Shown here: positions 1 through 7,834 of the stretch, piece by piece
Layout: each line of letters begins with the position of its first letter
How positions within the stretch are numbered: the stretch's first letter is position 1
Origin: a virus
Direction: 5' to 3' (one strand)
DNA: 20,219 nucleotides
Virus record (IMG/VR): IMGVR_UViG_3300009159_006031
Location: 1 to 20,219 of that record
Notes under the pieces: model-generated
Told to the model about the DNA's origin: nothing
The model's input: only the letters and a program-made list of their open reading frames with translations
Databases searched by the model: none
Program-made: the position numbers and the translations under genes

Positions 1-118
1 AGTCACCATTGATTACGGTCAATGCAGCTTTTGACTGACCGCTACTGAGCATTAAAAAAGCCGCAATTAATTTTGCGGCTGTGCTTATTAGTAACCCTTT
101 TAGTAGGTTTATTTTCAT
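1..118 (-). CDS. N-terminus of an exported protein (partial, runs off the window start)
   Basis: The 39 readable residues begin MKINLLKGLLISTAAKLIAA and continue with a hydrophobic stretch ending SGQSKA-A, then LTVINGD. This is a clear Sec-type signal peptide: a short basic N-terminus, a hydrophobic core, and an A-x-A-like cleavage site near residue 31. The start is supported by AAGAAGGAG about 12 nt upstream, inside the end of the preceding gene, and by a 9-nt gap to that gene's stop. The mature protein is outside the window, so its function is unknown. Oddly, a perfect terminator-shaped hairpin lies inside the signal-peptide codons (separate entry). If that terminator works, expression of this gene would be attenuated; otherwise the hairpin is a coincidence of codon use. 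Confidence 0.7.
   Translation of the reverse strand, partial: MKINLLKGLLISTAAKLIAAFLMLSSGQSKAALTVINGD
54..80 (-). terminator. Terminator-like hairpin inside the exported-protein gene
   Basis: On the minus strand, AGCCGCAA and TTGCGGCT form a perfect 8-bp stem with a 6-nt AATTAA loop, followed directly by a run of five T. This is the form of a Rho-independent terminator. It lies about 38 nt downstream of the ATG at 118, within an open frame that codes a convincing signal peptide. It may be a real terminator for the minus-strand operon ending at 128, an attenuator, or chance. Confidence 0.5.
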
Positions 119-127
119 ATTATTAGT

Positions 128-664
128 TTACTCCTTCTTGTTTTCATCTAAATGTATAGACACCTCTTTATAGATTTTGTTCATTTTATTTTTCTTTATT
201 TTTTGGACGTATGTCCAATCATTTAACATAAAATCCTCTACTACTATTATAGGATAAGTTTTATTGATGTACAACTTTATTTTTTCCCTATATTCTTTTT
301 TATTTCCAATTTGACATATTGGTGATGTTCCCCAGTTTGGATCATAGATCCATAAGTTATTCTTATACTCAAAAACACAAACTGCATGACCAATTATATT
401 ATCTATGTCGTCTTTGTAGTAAAATGTAAAACCATAAACATTGTTCCATATATCATTGTTTGTTTCTAATAAGAGATTACATTGAGAAGCATAAATCATA
501 GCATCAACAAAACAAGAGTTTGGAAGGTTAGTTATGTTATTGTATTTTTTAAGTTCAAAACCAATTTTAAAACAAGCGACCCAAGATACGATTAATCCAA
601 CCCCAACAAGTAATGTTTTTGTTTTCCAGTTCCAGAGTTTACTTAATGTTTTTTTCACCTTCAA
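128..664 (-). CDS. Membrane-anchored cysteine-peptidase/transglutaminase-like protein
   Basis: This 178-residue protein has a basic N-terminus and one membrane segment at about residues 17-35, then a soluble domain. The soluble part holds Cys51 (NSCFVDA), His93 (GHAVCVFEY) and Asp108 (IYDPNWGT) in that order. That is the Cys-His-Asp order of papain-like and transglutaminase-like folds, where 'GHA' followed by a strand and 'DP.WG' is typical. It may cleave or cross-link peptide substrates at the membrane, but no family was identified with certainty. The first 26 nt overlap the 3' end of the upstream gene (639-1502), so the two are probably co-transcribed. Its last codons contain the ribosome-binding site for the exported protein downstream. 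The fold assignment rests on three motifs only. Confidence 0.6.
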   Translation of the reverse strand: MKVKKTLSKLWNWKTKTLLVGVGLIVSWVACFKIGFELKKYNNITNLPNSCFVDAMIYASQCNLLLETNNDIWNNVYGFTFYYKDDIDNIIGHAVCVFEYKNNLWIYDPNWGTSPICQIGNKKEYREKIKLYINKTYPIIVVEDFMLNDWTYVQKIKKNKMNKIYKEVSIHLDENKKE

Positions 665-1502
665 TTTGTTTAGCTTGCATTTCCTCTAAAGGATATTTAA
701 TATAATCTTTTACTGTTACAATATAATCTTCAATTAAAGCTATTTTATTCGTCACCCATCCTTCTGTTATTTCTAATGCTGCTTCTGGATTATTTTTTAA
801 CATTTCAATAATTTCAATCGCAGAATCTCTTATGACTTCAAATTGAGCAAGAGCCATATCAGCTGTATCTTCCGTATGATATTTCATTTCTTCTGGATCA
901 TCTGGGAGTTCTGCTACTTGAGCAAGTGTCGGATCTAATTTTAAAAATTCATTTTGATCAAATTCTGTTTCTCCATCCCATTCATAATTCTCATTTTCAT
1001 AATCAGAGCCTTGTGCTTTTTTAAGAGCTTCTTGGGTTGGTCGATCTTTCGACCCTGGTTTTGCTGGACGATAATTTTTACCCATTCTTTTTTTCTTTTG
1101 TTGGATGTTGTACCAAAGACCTTTATTCTTAGCTTGAACATCTATTTCCAAAGTGACTTCTTCTTCATTTTGAACTGAACCGCAGTTAGGCTTTCCGCAA
1201 CTCCCAGCGATTTTACTAACTGGTTTTGCGCTCCACATTTTGCAACTCCAATAATTGGCTTTGTACTTTGGACCAGGATTATCGCAACCGTGTCTTGCTC
1301 TGTAAGCTTTGCGTCTTTCGGGATTATCTCTTTTGATAGACATATTTGGATCGCCGAAAGTAACCTTAACAATATTACCTTTATCGTTTTTGACATAAAC
1401 ACCAAATTTCTTTTTGCTCCCAGAAGGAAGACGAAATGGTTTATTAAGTGGTGCTTTGCCTTTTTTAGCTGCTTGAATATCGTTGCTAAAATCAATTTCC
1501 AT
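639..1502 (-). CDS. Conserved phage protein, possibly head/structure-associated
   Basis: 287 residues. Residues 23-90 form a basic, conserved-looking block (FRLPSGSKKKFGVYV, then VTFGDPNMSIKRDNP, RARHGCD and YWSCKMW) that I recall as recurrent in proteins of tailed phages from environmental samples, often near or fused to head-morphogenesis proteins. Two further Cys (SCGKPNC, about 102-107) follow. The middle is charged and low-complexity. The C-terminus (about 225-280) is helical and contains GWVTNKIALIEDYIVTVKDY, a variant of the 'W..KI..A.DY' helix also common in such phage proteins. No catalytic motif is apparent. It overlaps the following gene by 26 nt. No clear promoter or Shine-Dalgarno precedes the ATG. 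A structural or assembly role is inference. Confidence 0.6.
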   Translation of the reverse strand: MEIDFSNDIQAAKKGKAPLNKPFRLPSGSKKKFGVYVKNDKGNIVKVTFGDPNMSIKRDNPERRKAYRARHGCDNPGPKYKANYWSCKMWSAKPVSKIAGSCGKPNCGSVQNEEEVTLEIDVQAKNKGLWYNIQQKKKRMGKNYRPAKPGSKDRPTQEALKKAQGSDYENENYEWDGETEFDQNEFLKLDPTLAQVAELPDDPEEMKYHTEDTADMALAQFEVIRDSAIEIIEMLKNNPEAALEITEGWVTNKIALIEDYIVTVKDYIKYPLEEMQAKQIEGEKNIK

Positions 1503-1523
1503 GATATATTGATTACACTAGTT

Positions 1524-2267
1524 TTATGGGCGTATAGCTTTTAAATTTATAATATCCTTATCGTAGTTCTCTATGATTTTACACTCTCCCCAACCTTTAC
1601 TCTTATTAGCTACAAATTTTCCATTCATAATATTTTCTTGACTAATTTTTCTATTTTTTTGTTGCATGCTAAACCAGTCCTCTCTTAAGTATCTATTTTT
1701 CGCATAAAGGTTATTAGCTATAACTTCAGATTCTAAAGGACGAAGGCCATAGGTCATGCCCAATGCCTTTGCTCTATTGATTAAGTCTGTATCCTGATGT
1801 GAATGTTCCAATAGATCTTCATCGTAACCGCCCAATTTATAAAAATTACTTTTTGTCAAAGCTATCCTGCCAAAAGACCCTCCTTGTGGTTCAAAATACA
1901 TATGAAGTAAACTATTTTTATTTTTATTAAAAGCTTTATCGATTTCTTCCCGCATTCCTAATAAAAAATTATCCACATCTAAATTTACTAAAATTTCTCC
2001 AGAGCCTAACCTATGAGCTATATTTTTAGATTTTGGACAATTATACTCTTTTACATCTAAGACTTTTATAAATTTTAATTTTTCTTCCTCTATATATTTT
2101 TTAAAAGTTTTTGTGCCTAAAACAAAAATCATAGTATCATCTGGACTATTATAGTCTACCAGAACAAGCTCTTCGTCTTCTTTAAGGTTATCTAAATTAG
2201 ATTTTAATGTAAACGCTAATTGCCATAATCTACCATAGCATACTGTACAATAGGAAACTTTTTTCAT
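1524..2267 (-). CDS. Glycosyltransferase, GT-A fold (GT2/GT7-C-like)
   Basis: 247 residues. The N-terminus (VSYCTVCYGR) begins a Rossmann-like nucleotide-sugar-binding half. The DxD metal/nucleotide motif is at Asp97-Val-Asp99 (VNLDVDNF). The acceptor half contains GRIALTKSNFYKLGGYDEDL (residues about 133-152) and HQDTDL, the 'GG-D/E' and acidic motifs of galactosyltransferase-type C-terminal domains. It should move a sugar from a nucleotide donor to an unknown acceptor, perhaps a virion protein, DNA base or host glycan. It is the first gene after a promoter whose -10 box lies 7 nt before the ATG, with no Shine-Dalgarno, so a leaderless mRNA is predicted. It is one of five glycosyltransferases scattered through the window. 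Confidence 0.8.
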   Translation of the reverse strand: MKKVSYCTVCYGRLWQLAFTLKSNLDNLKEDEELVLVDYNSPDDTMIFVLGTKTFKKYIEEEKLKFIKVLDVKEYNCPKSKNIAHRLGSGEILVNLDVDNFLLGMREEIDKAFNKNKNSLLHMYFEPQGGSFGRIALTKSNFYKLGGYDEDLLEHSHQDTDLINRAKALGMTYGLRPLESEVIANNLYAKNRYLREDWFSMQQKNRKISQENIMNGKFVANKSKGWGECKIIENYDKDIINLKAIRP

Positions 2268-2274
2268 TATTTAC

Positions 2275-2303
2275 ATTATAATTAAATTAAATTTATTTGA
2301 CAA
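2275..2303 (-). promoter_or_regulatory. Sigma70-type promoter for the 2267 glycosyltransferase, shared -35
   Basis: On the minus strand, TTGTCA (2303-2298), a 17-nt spacer and a perfect TATAAT (2280-2275) end 7 nt before the ATG at 2267. Its -35 box overlaps the -35 of the divergent plus-strand promoter because the sequence TTTGACAAA is close to palindromic. Confidence 0.75.
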
Positions 2304-2325
2304 ATGTAAATATGTATAATACTAT
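2297..2325 (+). promoter_or_regulatory. Promoter of the structured RNA / nrdAB leader
   Basis: A perfect TTGACA (2297-2302), a 17-nt spacer and TACTAT (2320-2325) fit a sigma70 promoter with a weak -10. Directly overlapping, 2325-2332 reads TATAAATA, the consensus of T4-type late promoters. Either would start transcription near 2332-2340, just before the first hairpin of the RNA. Confidence 0.6.
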
Positions 2326-2331
2326 ATAAAT

Positions 2332-2612
2332 ACATACCGCCCAATTAGCGGATAAGGTTTGTCGTACTCCGTTAAACGATAAGTCTCATTAGTTCGAAAC
2401 GTGGGCAACGCTTAGGAGCTTGCGACCCAGAAACCACTAGCAATAGTGGGAGTGTAGGTGTAAGGGCTAACACGCGATGGATGATCCTACCGACATCCGA
2501 TAAGTGTTAGGGACCGAAAGGTTTACAGACTCAATTGGGAAGTAGAACTAATAGGCTTTCACCAACCCTGCGCAAAGCACAGGGAAAGCTCCGCTTTGAA
2601 GAGCTCATTGGG
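2332..2612 (+). ncRNA. Structured RNA of unknown class upstream of nrdA
   Basis: No reading frame covers this stretch, yet by hand count G+C is 114/240 (about 48%) in 2341-2580, well above the flanks. Helices seen: CCGC 2337-2340 with GCGG 2348-2351; GTCG/CTCC (2361-2370) with GGAG/CGAC (2415-2426); CCACTA-GCAA-TAGTGG (2434-2449); CTAACAC 2467-2473 with GTGTTAG 2504-2510, enclosing GGATG/CATCC; ACC-GAAA-GGT (2513-2522); CCCTG/CAGGG (2566-2584); AGCTC/GAGCT (2587-2605). GTAGG (2454-2458) can pair with CCTAC (2486-2490) in a loop, making a pseudoknot. GNRA loops (GCAA, GAAA) occur only in the plus-strand reading. It may be a freestanding RNA or an nrdAB leader. I could not match it to RNase P, tmRNA, group I intron, cobalamin or purine riboswitch signatures. 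The stretch 2613-2742 is AT-rich and shows no clear terminator or Shine-Dalgarno. Confidence 0.65.
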
Positions 2613-2742
2613 AAGTTGTTATAAAAATACAGATTAGTACACTCTTTATTGAGTTAAATAATAAATGTTAATAAAACTAAATTTTTTTCTTTTTAAATTT
2701 TAAAAAACACTGTAATATAGAGTTCCCCCTATTTTATATAAA

Positions 2743-4989
2743 ATGAATGTTAAGAAAAGAAATAATACTACTGAAAAATTTGATATAGAAAAAATTAACA
2801 AAGTTATTAATTGGGCTATAGATGGATATTCTGGAGTTAGTTTAACAGACATAGAGATAAATGCTAAAATTAATATAACCGATGGAGTTCATACAAAAGA
2901 AATTCATAGCTTATTGATTGAAAGTGCGGCAAATTTAATTTCTATAGAAAAACCAAACTATCAATATGTTGCAGCTAGGCTTCTTAATTATCAATTAAGA
3001 AAAGACGTTTGGAAGGGCAAACATGCGCCAAGACTTTCTGAATTTATAAATAATGGTTTAAAAAATAAGATATATGACCCTGCTATCCTAGAAAAATACA
3101 CAGAAGATGAAATAAATAAACTGGGCGAAATTATAGATCACGAAAGAGACTTTATCTTTACCTATGCTGGTATAAAACAATTATGTGATAAATATTTAAT
3201 AAAAAATAGAACTACCCAACAAATTTACGAAACACCACAGTTTGCTTATATATTAATCTCTGCTTATGCATTTATAAATTATCCAAGCGAAACTAGATTG
3301 ACTTATGTAAGGAAATTTTACGATGCTATTAGTAAGCATAAAATAAATTTGCCAACTCCAATTATGGCAGGAGTAAGAACTTCTAGTAAAAATTACGCGA
3401 GTTGTTGCTTGATTGGGGTAGACGATACGAAAGAAAGCATTACTGCTAGTGCTACGGCAGTTAGTATGGCTACGGCAAATAGATGTGGAATTGGAATTGA
3501 TGTTAGCAGGATTAGAGCAATTGGCGCCCCAATTAAAAATGGGGAAGTCGTCCATACGGGGTTAATTCCATTCTTAAAAATTTATGAGAGTAGCGTGAAA
3601 GCTTGGCAACAAAATGGTTTAAGAGGAGGAAGTGCAACCTGCAATATACAATGGTGGCATTACGAAATTGAAGATGTTGTAGTATTGAAAAATAATGCTG
3701 GAACAGACGACAATCGAGTTCGTAAACTTGATTATACGGTTGGTATGAGCAAATTATTTTATGATAGGGTTTTAAAAGATGAAGATATCATGCTATTTAA
3801 TACTGCCGAAGTGCCAGAGCTTTATGAAGCTTGGGGGACAAAAGACTTTGATAAGATTTATAAAGAATGCGAGTCTAAGAAACTAAAAATTAAAAAGAAA
3901 ATTTCTGCTCGTAAATTATTCTCTCTTATAATAAAAGAAAGAGTTGAAACTGGAAGAATTTATATTCTAAATGTAGATCATGCTAACAATCATGGAGCTT
4001 GGTCTGATAAAGTAACCATGAGCAATCTTTGCACAGAAGTTATTCACCCCACAATTCCACTTAATGACTACCATGATAAAGATGCAGAAATTGGTATGTG
4101 TATTCTTTCGGCAGTTAATATGTTAGAAGTAAAAAACTGGCAAGATTTAGAAAAAGTTTGTGATTTAATTGTAAGATTCCTTGAAGAAATTATAGACATT
4201 CAAGACTACTTCAATTTCGCAGCAGAAAATTTTGCTAAAAAGCGTAGAAGCCTTGGAGTTGGAATCACCAATCTTGCAGCTTTTCTTGCTAAAAATGAAT
4301 TAAAATATAATTCAGATAAGTCTCTTTCGGTAATAGATGAGTGGATGGAGCATTTTCAATACTATCTTTTAAAGAGTAGTTGCCAATTGTCTAAAGAAAA
4401 AGGCAGATGCGAAAAATTTGAAAATACAAAATACTCTAAAGGTATCTTGCCAATAGATACATACAAAGATAAAGTAGACGAATTAGTAAAAAGAAAACTA
4501 TCACTTGATTGGGAGAAACTAAGAAAAGATATCAAAGAATTTGGATTAAGACATTCGACATTATCCTCCTGTATGCCTTGTGAGAGTAGCTCTGTAATTC
4601 AATCTTCTACAAACGGTGTCGAGCCTATTCGTAGTCTTATTACTTATAAAACAAGCAAAATGGGTAAACTTCCAGTTATGGTTCCAGGAATTGGAAAATA
4701 TGATCATAATTATGAATTAGCTTTTGATTTTAAAGATAATTTAGGTTTATTAAAAATAAACGCAGTAATTCAAAAATATATTGATATGGCTATTTCTACT
4801 AATGTGTATTATAATTACAGTCACTATGAAAATCATATATTACCAGACAGCAAAGTTATGAAAGAAATAATGTATGCTTATAGCCTTGGACTAATTAGTT
4901 TGTATTATAATAATACAGACGATGGAGATAAAGAGCAGTCTATGACACAAAAAGAAGATGACTGTGCTAGTGGAGCTTGTAAATTATGA
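2743..4989 (+). CDS. nrdA: Class Ia ribonucleoside-diphosphate reductase, large subunit
   Basis: NrdA reduces ribonucleoside diphosphates to deoxy forms with the NrdB radical subunit. The 748 residues match T4-type NrdA throughout. An ATP-cone-like N-terminus (about 1-92) precedes the barrel. Redox cysteines are Cys221 (NYASC) and Cys453 (GMCILSAVN). The active site holds Asn428, Cys430 and Glu432 (MSNLCTE). PCESSSVIQSSTNG is the usual substrate-loop region. Tyr721-Tyr722 (LYYNN) are the radical-transfer pair, and the shuttle cysteines Cys741 and Cys746 sit in the tail CASGACKL. It appears complete, with no intron or intein. The ATG has no Shine-Dalgarno. It overlaps nrdB by 4 nt (ATGA). The structured RNA lies directly upstream. 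Confidence 0.97.
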   Translation: MNVKKRNNTTEKFDIEKINKVINWAIDGYSGVSLTDIEINAKINITDGVHTKEIHSLLIESAANLISIEKPNYQYVAARLLNYQLRKDVWKGKHAPRLSEFINNGLKNKIYDPAILEKYTEDEINKLGEIIDHERDFIFTYAGIKQLCDKYLIKNRTTQQIYETPQFAYILISAYAFINYPSETRLTYVRKFYDAISKHKINLPTPIMAGVRTSSKNYASCCLIGVDDTKESITASATAVSMATANRCGIGIDVSRIRAIGAPIKNGEVVHTGLIPFLKIYESSVKAWQQNGLRGGSATCNIQWWHYEIEDVVVLKNNAGTDDNRVRKLDYTVGMSKLFYDRVLKDEDIMLFNTAEVPELYEAWGTKDFDKIYKECESKKLKIKKKISARKLFSLIIKERVETGRIYILNVDHANNHGAWSDKVTMSNLCTEVIHPTIPLNDYHDKDAEIGMCILSAVNMLEVKNWQDLEKVCDLIVRFLEEIIDIQDYFNFAAENFAKKRRSLGVGITNLAAFLAKNELKYNSDKSLSVIDEWMEHFQYYLLKSSCQLSKEKGRCEKFENTKYSKGILPIDTYKDKVDELVKRKLSLDWEKLRKDIKEFGLRHSTLSSCMPCESSSVIQSSTNGVEPIRSLITYKTSKMGKLPVMVPGIGKYDHNYELAFDFKDNLGLLKINAVIQKYIDMAISTNVYYNYSHYENHILPDSKVMKEIMYAYSLGLISLYYNNTDDGDKEQSMTQKEDDCASGACKL

Positions 4990-6050
4990 AAACAGTATTA
5001 AATTTTAAAAACGTAGACTTTACTAAACAACCATTGTTTCTTGGCGAGGATTTAAATTTGCAAAGATATGATAGGTTTAAATATCCAATATTTTTTGAGC
5101 TATTCAAAAAACAAAATGAAAACTTCTGGTGGCCACATGAAATAGCTTTAGGAAAAGATAGAAGCGATTATAAAAATTTGACTGACACCGAAAGATTTGT
5201 ATTTGATAGTAATTTAAGATTCCAAACTCTTGGAGATAGTATGTTATCTAGAAGCATACACTCATTAAAAGATTACGTTAGTAATCCAGAGCTAGAAATA
5301 TGCATGAATACTTGGGCTCAATTTGAAGGCATTCATAGTTATTCTTATTCTTATCTTTTAAATAATGTTCATCCAGATCCTACTAAATTTTTTGATAGTA
5401 TCATGGAGGATAAAGAAATAACAGGTCGCGCTCAATTAATTAGAGATAATTTTGATAAAATTCTTGGTAGCGACGAAAAGAAAGACCCTAAACAAAAGAT
5501 TTTTGATGCTATTCTTTCTATTAATGTAATGGAAGGACTCGTGTTTTATGTTTCTTTTGCTTGTTCTTTTTATTTTGGATATCGGGGAAAGATGGAAGGT
5601 AATTCTAAAATTATAAAATTCATTCAAAGAGATGAAGCTTTGCATTTTGCTACCTCTCAAAATCTATTGAAGATACTTCGTGACGAAGATAAAGAAGGCT
5701 TTACATCTATTGTAAAGAAAAATGAAGATAAGATATACGCTTTCTATGAACAGGCCGCGAAGAACGAAAGTGAATGGTCTCAGTATCTCTTTAGTAAAGG
5801 CAGTTTACTTGGATTAAATGCTGACGTTCTAGATGGCTACTCTAAGTGGCTTTGTGATAGCCGATTAAGAAGCTTAGGCTATAAGAAGATATTTAATCAA
5901 AAAGATAATCCTATAGCTGGATGGCATGACAGCTATTTGGACAGTAGCAAAGTGCAAGTTGCGCCACAAGAAACTGAGATATCAAGCTATAAAGTGGGCG
6001 CAAGGAAGACGGACATAGAAGACGAAGATTTTGGTGATTTAAAACTCTAA
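4986..6050 (+). CDS. nrdB: Class Ia ribonucleotide reductase, small (radical) subunit
   Basis: NrdB carries the diiron centre and tyrosyl radical for NrdA. In the 354 residues the metal ligands are visible as Asp84 (TLGDSM), Glu114 and His117 (FEGIHS), Glu183 (NVMEG), and Glu217 and His220 (RDEALH). The radical tyrosine is Tyr121 (IHSYSY), the place of Tyr122 in E. coli, so this is a canonical class Ia subunit, not a metal-only or Tyr-less variant. The C-terminal tail EDEDFGDLKL should dock on NrdA. Translation is coupled to nrdA by the ATGA overlap. Confidence 0.97.
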   Translation: MKTVLNFKNVDFTKQPLFLGEDLNLQRYDRFKYPIFFELFKKQNENFWWPHEIALGKDRSDYKNLTDTERFVFDSNLRFQTLGDSMLSRSIHSLKDYVSNPELEICMNTWAQFEGIHSYSYSYLLNNVHPDPTKFFDSIMEDKEITGRAQLIRDNFDKILGSDEKKDPKQKIFDAILSINVMEGLVFYVSFACSFYFGYRGKMEGNSKIIKFIQRDEALHFATSQNLLKILRDEDKEGFTSIVKKNEDKIYAFYEQAAKNESEWSQYLFSKGSLLGLNADVLDGYSKWLCDSRLRSLGYKKIFNQKDNPIAGWHDSYLDSSKVQVAPQETEISSYKVGARKTDIEDEDFGDLKL

Positions 6051-6079
6051 TATCTATATATTAATGTGTAATTATCTAT

Positions 6080-6412
6080 GTGAATTTAGATATTACTATT
6101 ATATTTAACTTAGTCTTAGGGGCACTTTCTTTCTTAGGGGGATGGCTATTCACTAGAGTATTTTCTCTTTTTGACAAACAAGAGACTTTAATGAAAGATA
6201 TAAATGATAAAACATTTAGCGATTTTATAACATTAAGAAAAGAAATGGAATTAGAAGGCAGAAAACATCAACAAGAGATAGCAGATCTAGCTTTAAAAAT
6301 TTCAACTACTTATGTAACGAAAGAATCATTTGAAACTTATTTTGATAGAATAGAAGCTAAATTAGATCGTAATTTTGATATAATACAAAATCATTTTAAT
6401 AGAAAAAATTAG
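6080..6412 (+). CDS. Small membrane protein with coiled coil
   Basis: 110 residues: one transmembrane helix at about 8-30 (IIFNLVLGALSFLGGWLF), then a long charged helix (about 33-75) and a second charged segment, likely a coiled coil. The layout resembles small phage inner-membrane proteins such as holin- or spanin-like accessories, but there is no diagnostic motif. The start is GTG at 6080; the ATG two bases earlier is immediately closed by a stop in its frame. TGTAAT lies 7 nt upstream, a weak version of the leaderless-promoter layout seen elsewhere here. It lies 29 nt after nrdB. Its stop codon overlaps that of the convergent gene (TTAG at 6409-6412). Confidence 0.65.
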   Translation: MNLDITIIFNLVLGALSFLGGWLFTRVFSLFDKQETLMKDINDKTFSDFITLRKEMELEGRKHQQEIADLALKISTTYVTKESFETYFDRIEAKLDRNFDIIQNHFNRKN

Positions 6413-6759
6413 TCTTGTCTAGATGAAGGGTGCTTTTTGCCTTTTCTTTTCTTGCTCCAATTATCAAAATATTTCTGTTTTAATGGGTCTTTACCAAGGA
6501 GCTTTTCTCTTTTTGCTGATAACTCAGCACTTCTATCCCAAAGATCACCTACGGTGCCTTTTTTTCTGCCAGTGAAATCACTAAACTCTTTTGCTGTACA
6601 ATCAGCTTTCAAAGTCCCTTCTGTATTCAACTGAGGCGAAGTAAAAATCCTGTTCCATTTAACTCCAGAATCGTCTTGATATTCATGTTTTTCATGAATA
6701 CTTTGAATTAAAGATATGATTTTATTACTTTTGGGATGTTGATATAAATATTCAGGCAT
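6409..6759 (-). CDS. FmdB-like phage protein lacking zinc-ribbon cysteines
   Basis: 116 residues starting MPEYLYQHP, the 'P.Y.Y' opening of FmdB-type small regulatory proteins. The remainder (WNRIFTSPQL, KKGTVGDLWDRSAELSAKR, DPLKQKYFDNWSKKRKGKKH) fits a recurrent phage version of that family in which a basic tail follows. Only one cysteine is present, so the zinc ribbon of cellular FmdB proteins is not formed. The role is unknown; the lysine-rich C-terminus suggests nucleic-acid or capsid contact. The ATG overlaps the end of the upstream glycosyltransferase by 8 nt, so it is probably translated from the same mRNA. Confidence 0.6.
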   Translation of the reverse strand: MPEYLYQHPKSNKIISLIQSIHEKHEYQDDSGVKWNRIFTSPQLNTEGTLKADCTAKEFSDFTGRKKGTVGDLWDRSAELSAKREKLLGKDPLKQKYFDNWSKKRKGKKHPSSRQD

Positions 6760-7834
6760 AATGTTTTAATATATTATCAACTAGTCTTGTAGCAGAAAAC
6801 TCTTCTTGCAATTTTAAACCATTTTTATTTATTTTATTTGATTTTATTTTTTTAATAGCTTTTTCGCATCCATCTATAAAATCATCATCATTGAATGTAT
6901 AAATATTACCTTGATTAAACCTTTGCCCTTTGTGAAAAAACATGTTGTCATATGCTTCAATTTTACCAGATGGTTCTACTAACACAGAGTTATCTTTATT
7001 AGCCCAAGATTTATAAGAATGAGCATTTAAGATTACAGCCTGTTTTCCTAGAGCTACAGAATGAAATTCTGGTAATCCCCAGCCCTCTCCACCGCTCATG
7101 CCAATTATTACATCTGCACTATTTAAATAGTCATTATATAAAGCATTATTTTCCATAAAATTTAAAAATGATATATTAAAGTACTCTTTACCTTCTAAAA
7201 TAGAATTTAATAATTGTTGTTGATCTTGAGGTTTTAAGAATGGATTATAGATTGCACATTGTAGAAAATAGTCTCTATTATTACCGTATTTCTTAAGCCA
7301 ACTCTGTATAACCTTTTTATGATTTTTTCTTTTTTCTAATTTACCTGCTAAATTAAAAGTTATACGATCCTCCATATATGTTTTATTAGTATTAAAAAAG
7401 TTATATTTATCAAAAGCTAATGGTACATATTCTATATTGTTGCAACCAGCATTTTTAAAAACTTCACAAGTGTACTCAGAAGAGAACAAGACTTTGTGGT
7501 TATTTTTTACAATATTTATTTCGGCTTGCGTAGGTTGATCAAGTTCATAAAAAGAAAATAATAATTGCTCTTTAGCGAAAGACTCTAGGGAGCCGTTGAT
7601 ATGCCATAATTTAAAAATCCTATCATTCCTAGAATATCTGGAGTCATTATCTTTTAATGATATATTAACCCAATCAAGAAATTTCTTTTCGACATTTTGA
7701 GTAGAAAAATCTATCTGACTTCCAATTGGAAATAGAATTACATCTGTTTCCCTTTTGAAGAGTTCTTTTAAAATTAACGCAGAAGTTTGCCCAAAAGATA
7801 CGGAGTTAATTGGCAAATTCAAGCATAAACTCAC
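6752..7834 (-). CDS. Glycosyltransferase, GT-B fold (family 4-like)
   Basis: 360 residues. The N-terminal half begins LNLPINSVSFGQTS. The C-terminal donor-binding half opens with FNLAGKLEKRKNHKKVI (about 160-176) and contains GMSGGEGWGLPEFHSVALGK (residues 245-264), the acidic-glycine-rich nucleotide-sugar motif of family 4 (Glyco_transf_1) enzymes. The probable start is GTG at 7834, inside a GTGA overlap with the upstream gene, so translation is coupled. An in-frame ATG is not available nearby. Donor and acceptor are unknown. Confidence 0.85.
   Translation of the reverse strand: MSLCLNLPINSVSFGQTSALILKELFKRETDVILFPIGSQIDFSTQNVEKKFLDWVNISLKDNDSRYSRNDRIFKLWHINGSLESFAKEQLLFSFYELDQPTQAEINIVKNNHKVLFSSEYTCEVFKNAGCNNIEYVPLAFDKYNFFNTNKTYMEDRITFNLAGKLEKRKNHKKVIQSWLKKYGNNRDYFLQCAIYNPFLKPQDQQQLLNSILEGKEYFNISFLNFMENNALYNDYLNSADVIIGMSGGEGWGLPEFHSVALGKQAVILNAHSYKSWANKDNSVLVEPSGKIEAYDNMFFHKGQRFNQGNIYTFNDDDFIDGCEKAIKKIKSNKINKNGLKLQEEFSATRLVDNILKHYA

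Noticed and set aside
2332-2612. Possible RNase P RNA or group I intron
   Set aside because: ATACCGCC near the start recalls RNase P, but the conserved GAGGAAAGTCC and 3' ACAGAA...GGCTTA partners are not found in order. The P3-P7 core of group I introns could not be traced, and nrdA is uninterrupted.
6743-6750. TATAAATA, T4-late-promoter-like, plus strand
   Set aside because: It lies inside the N-terminal codons of a minus-strand gene and points to no plus-strand gene start.
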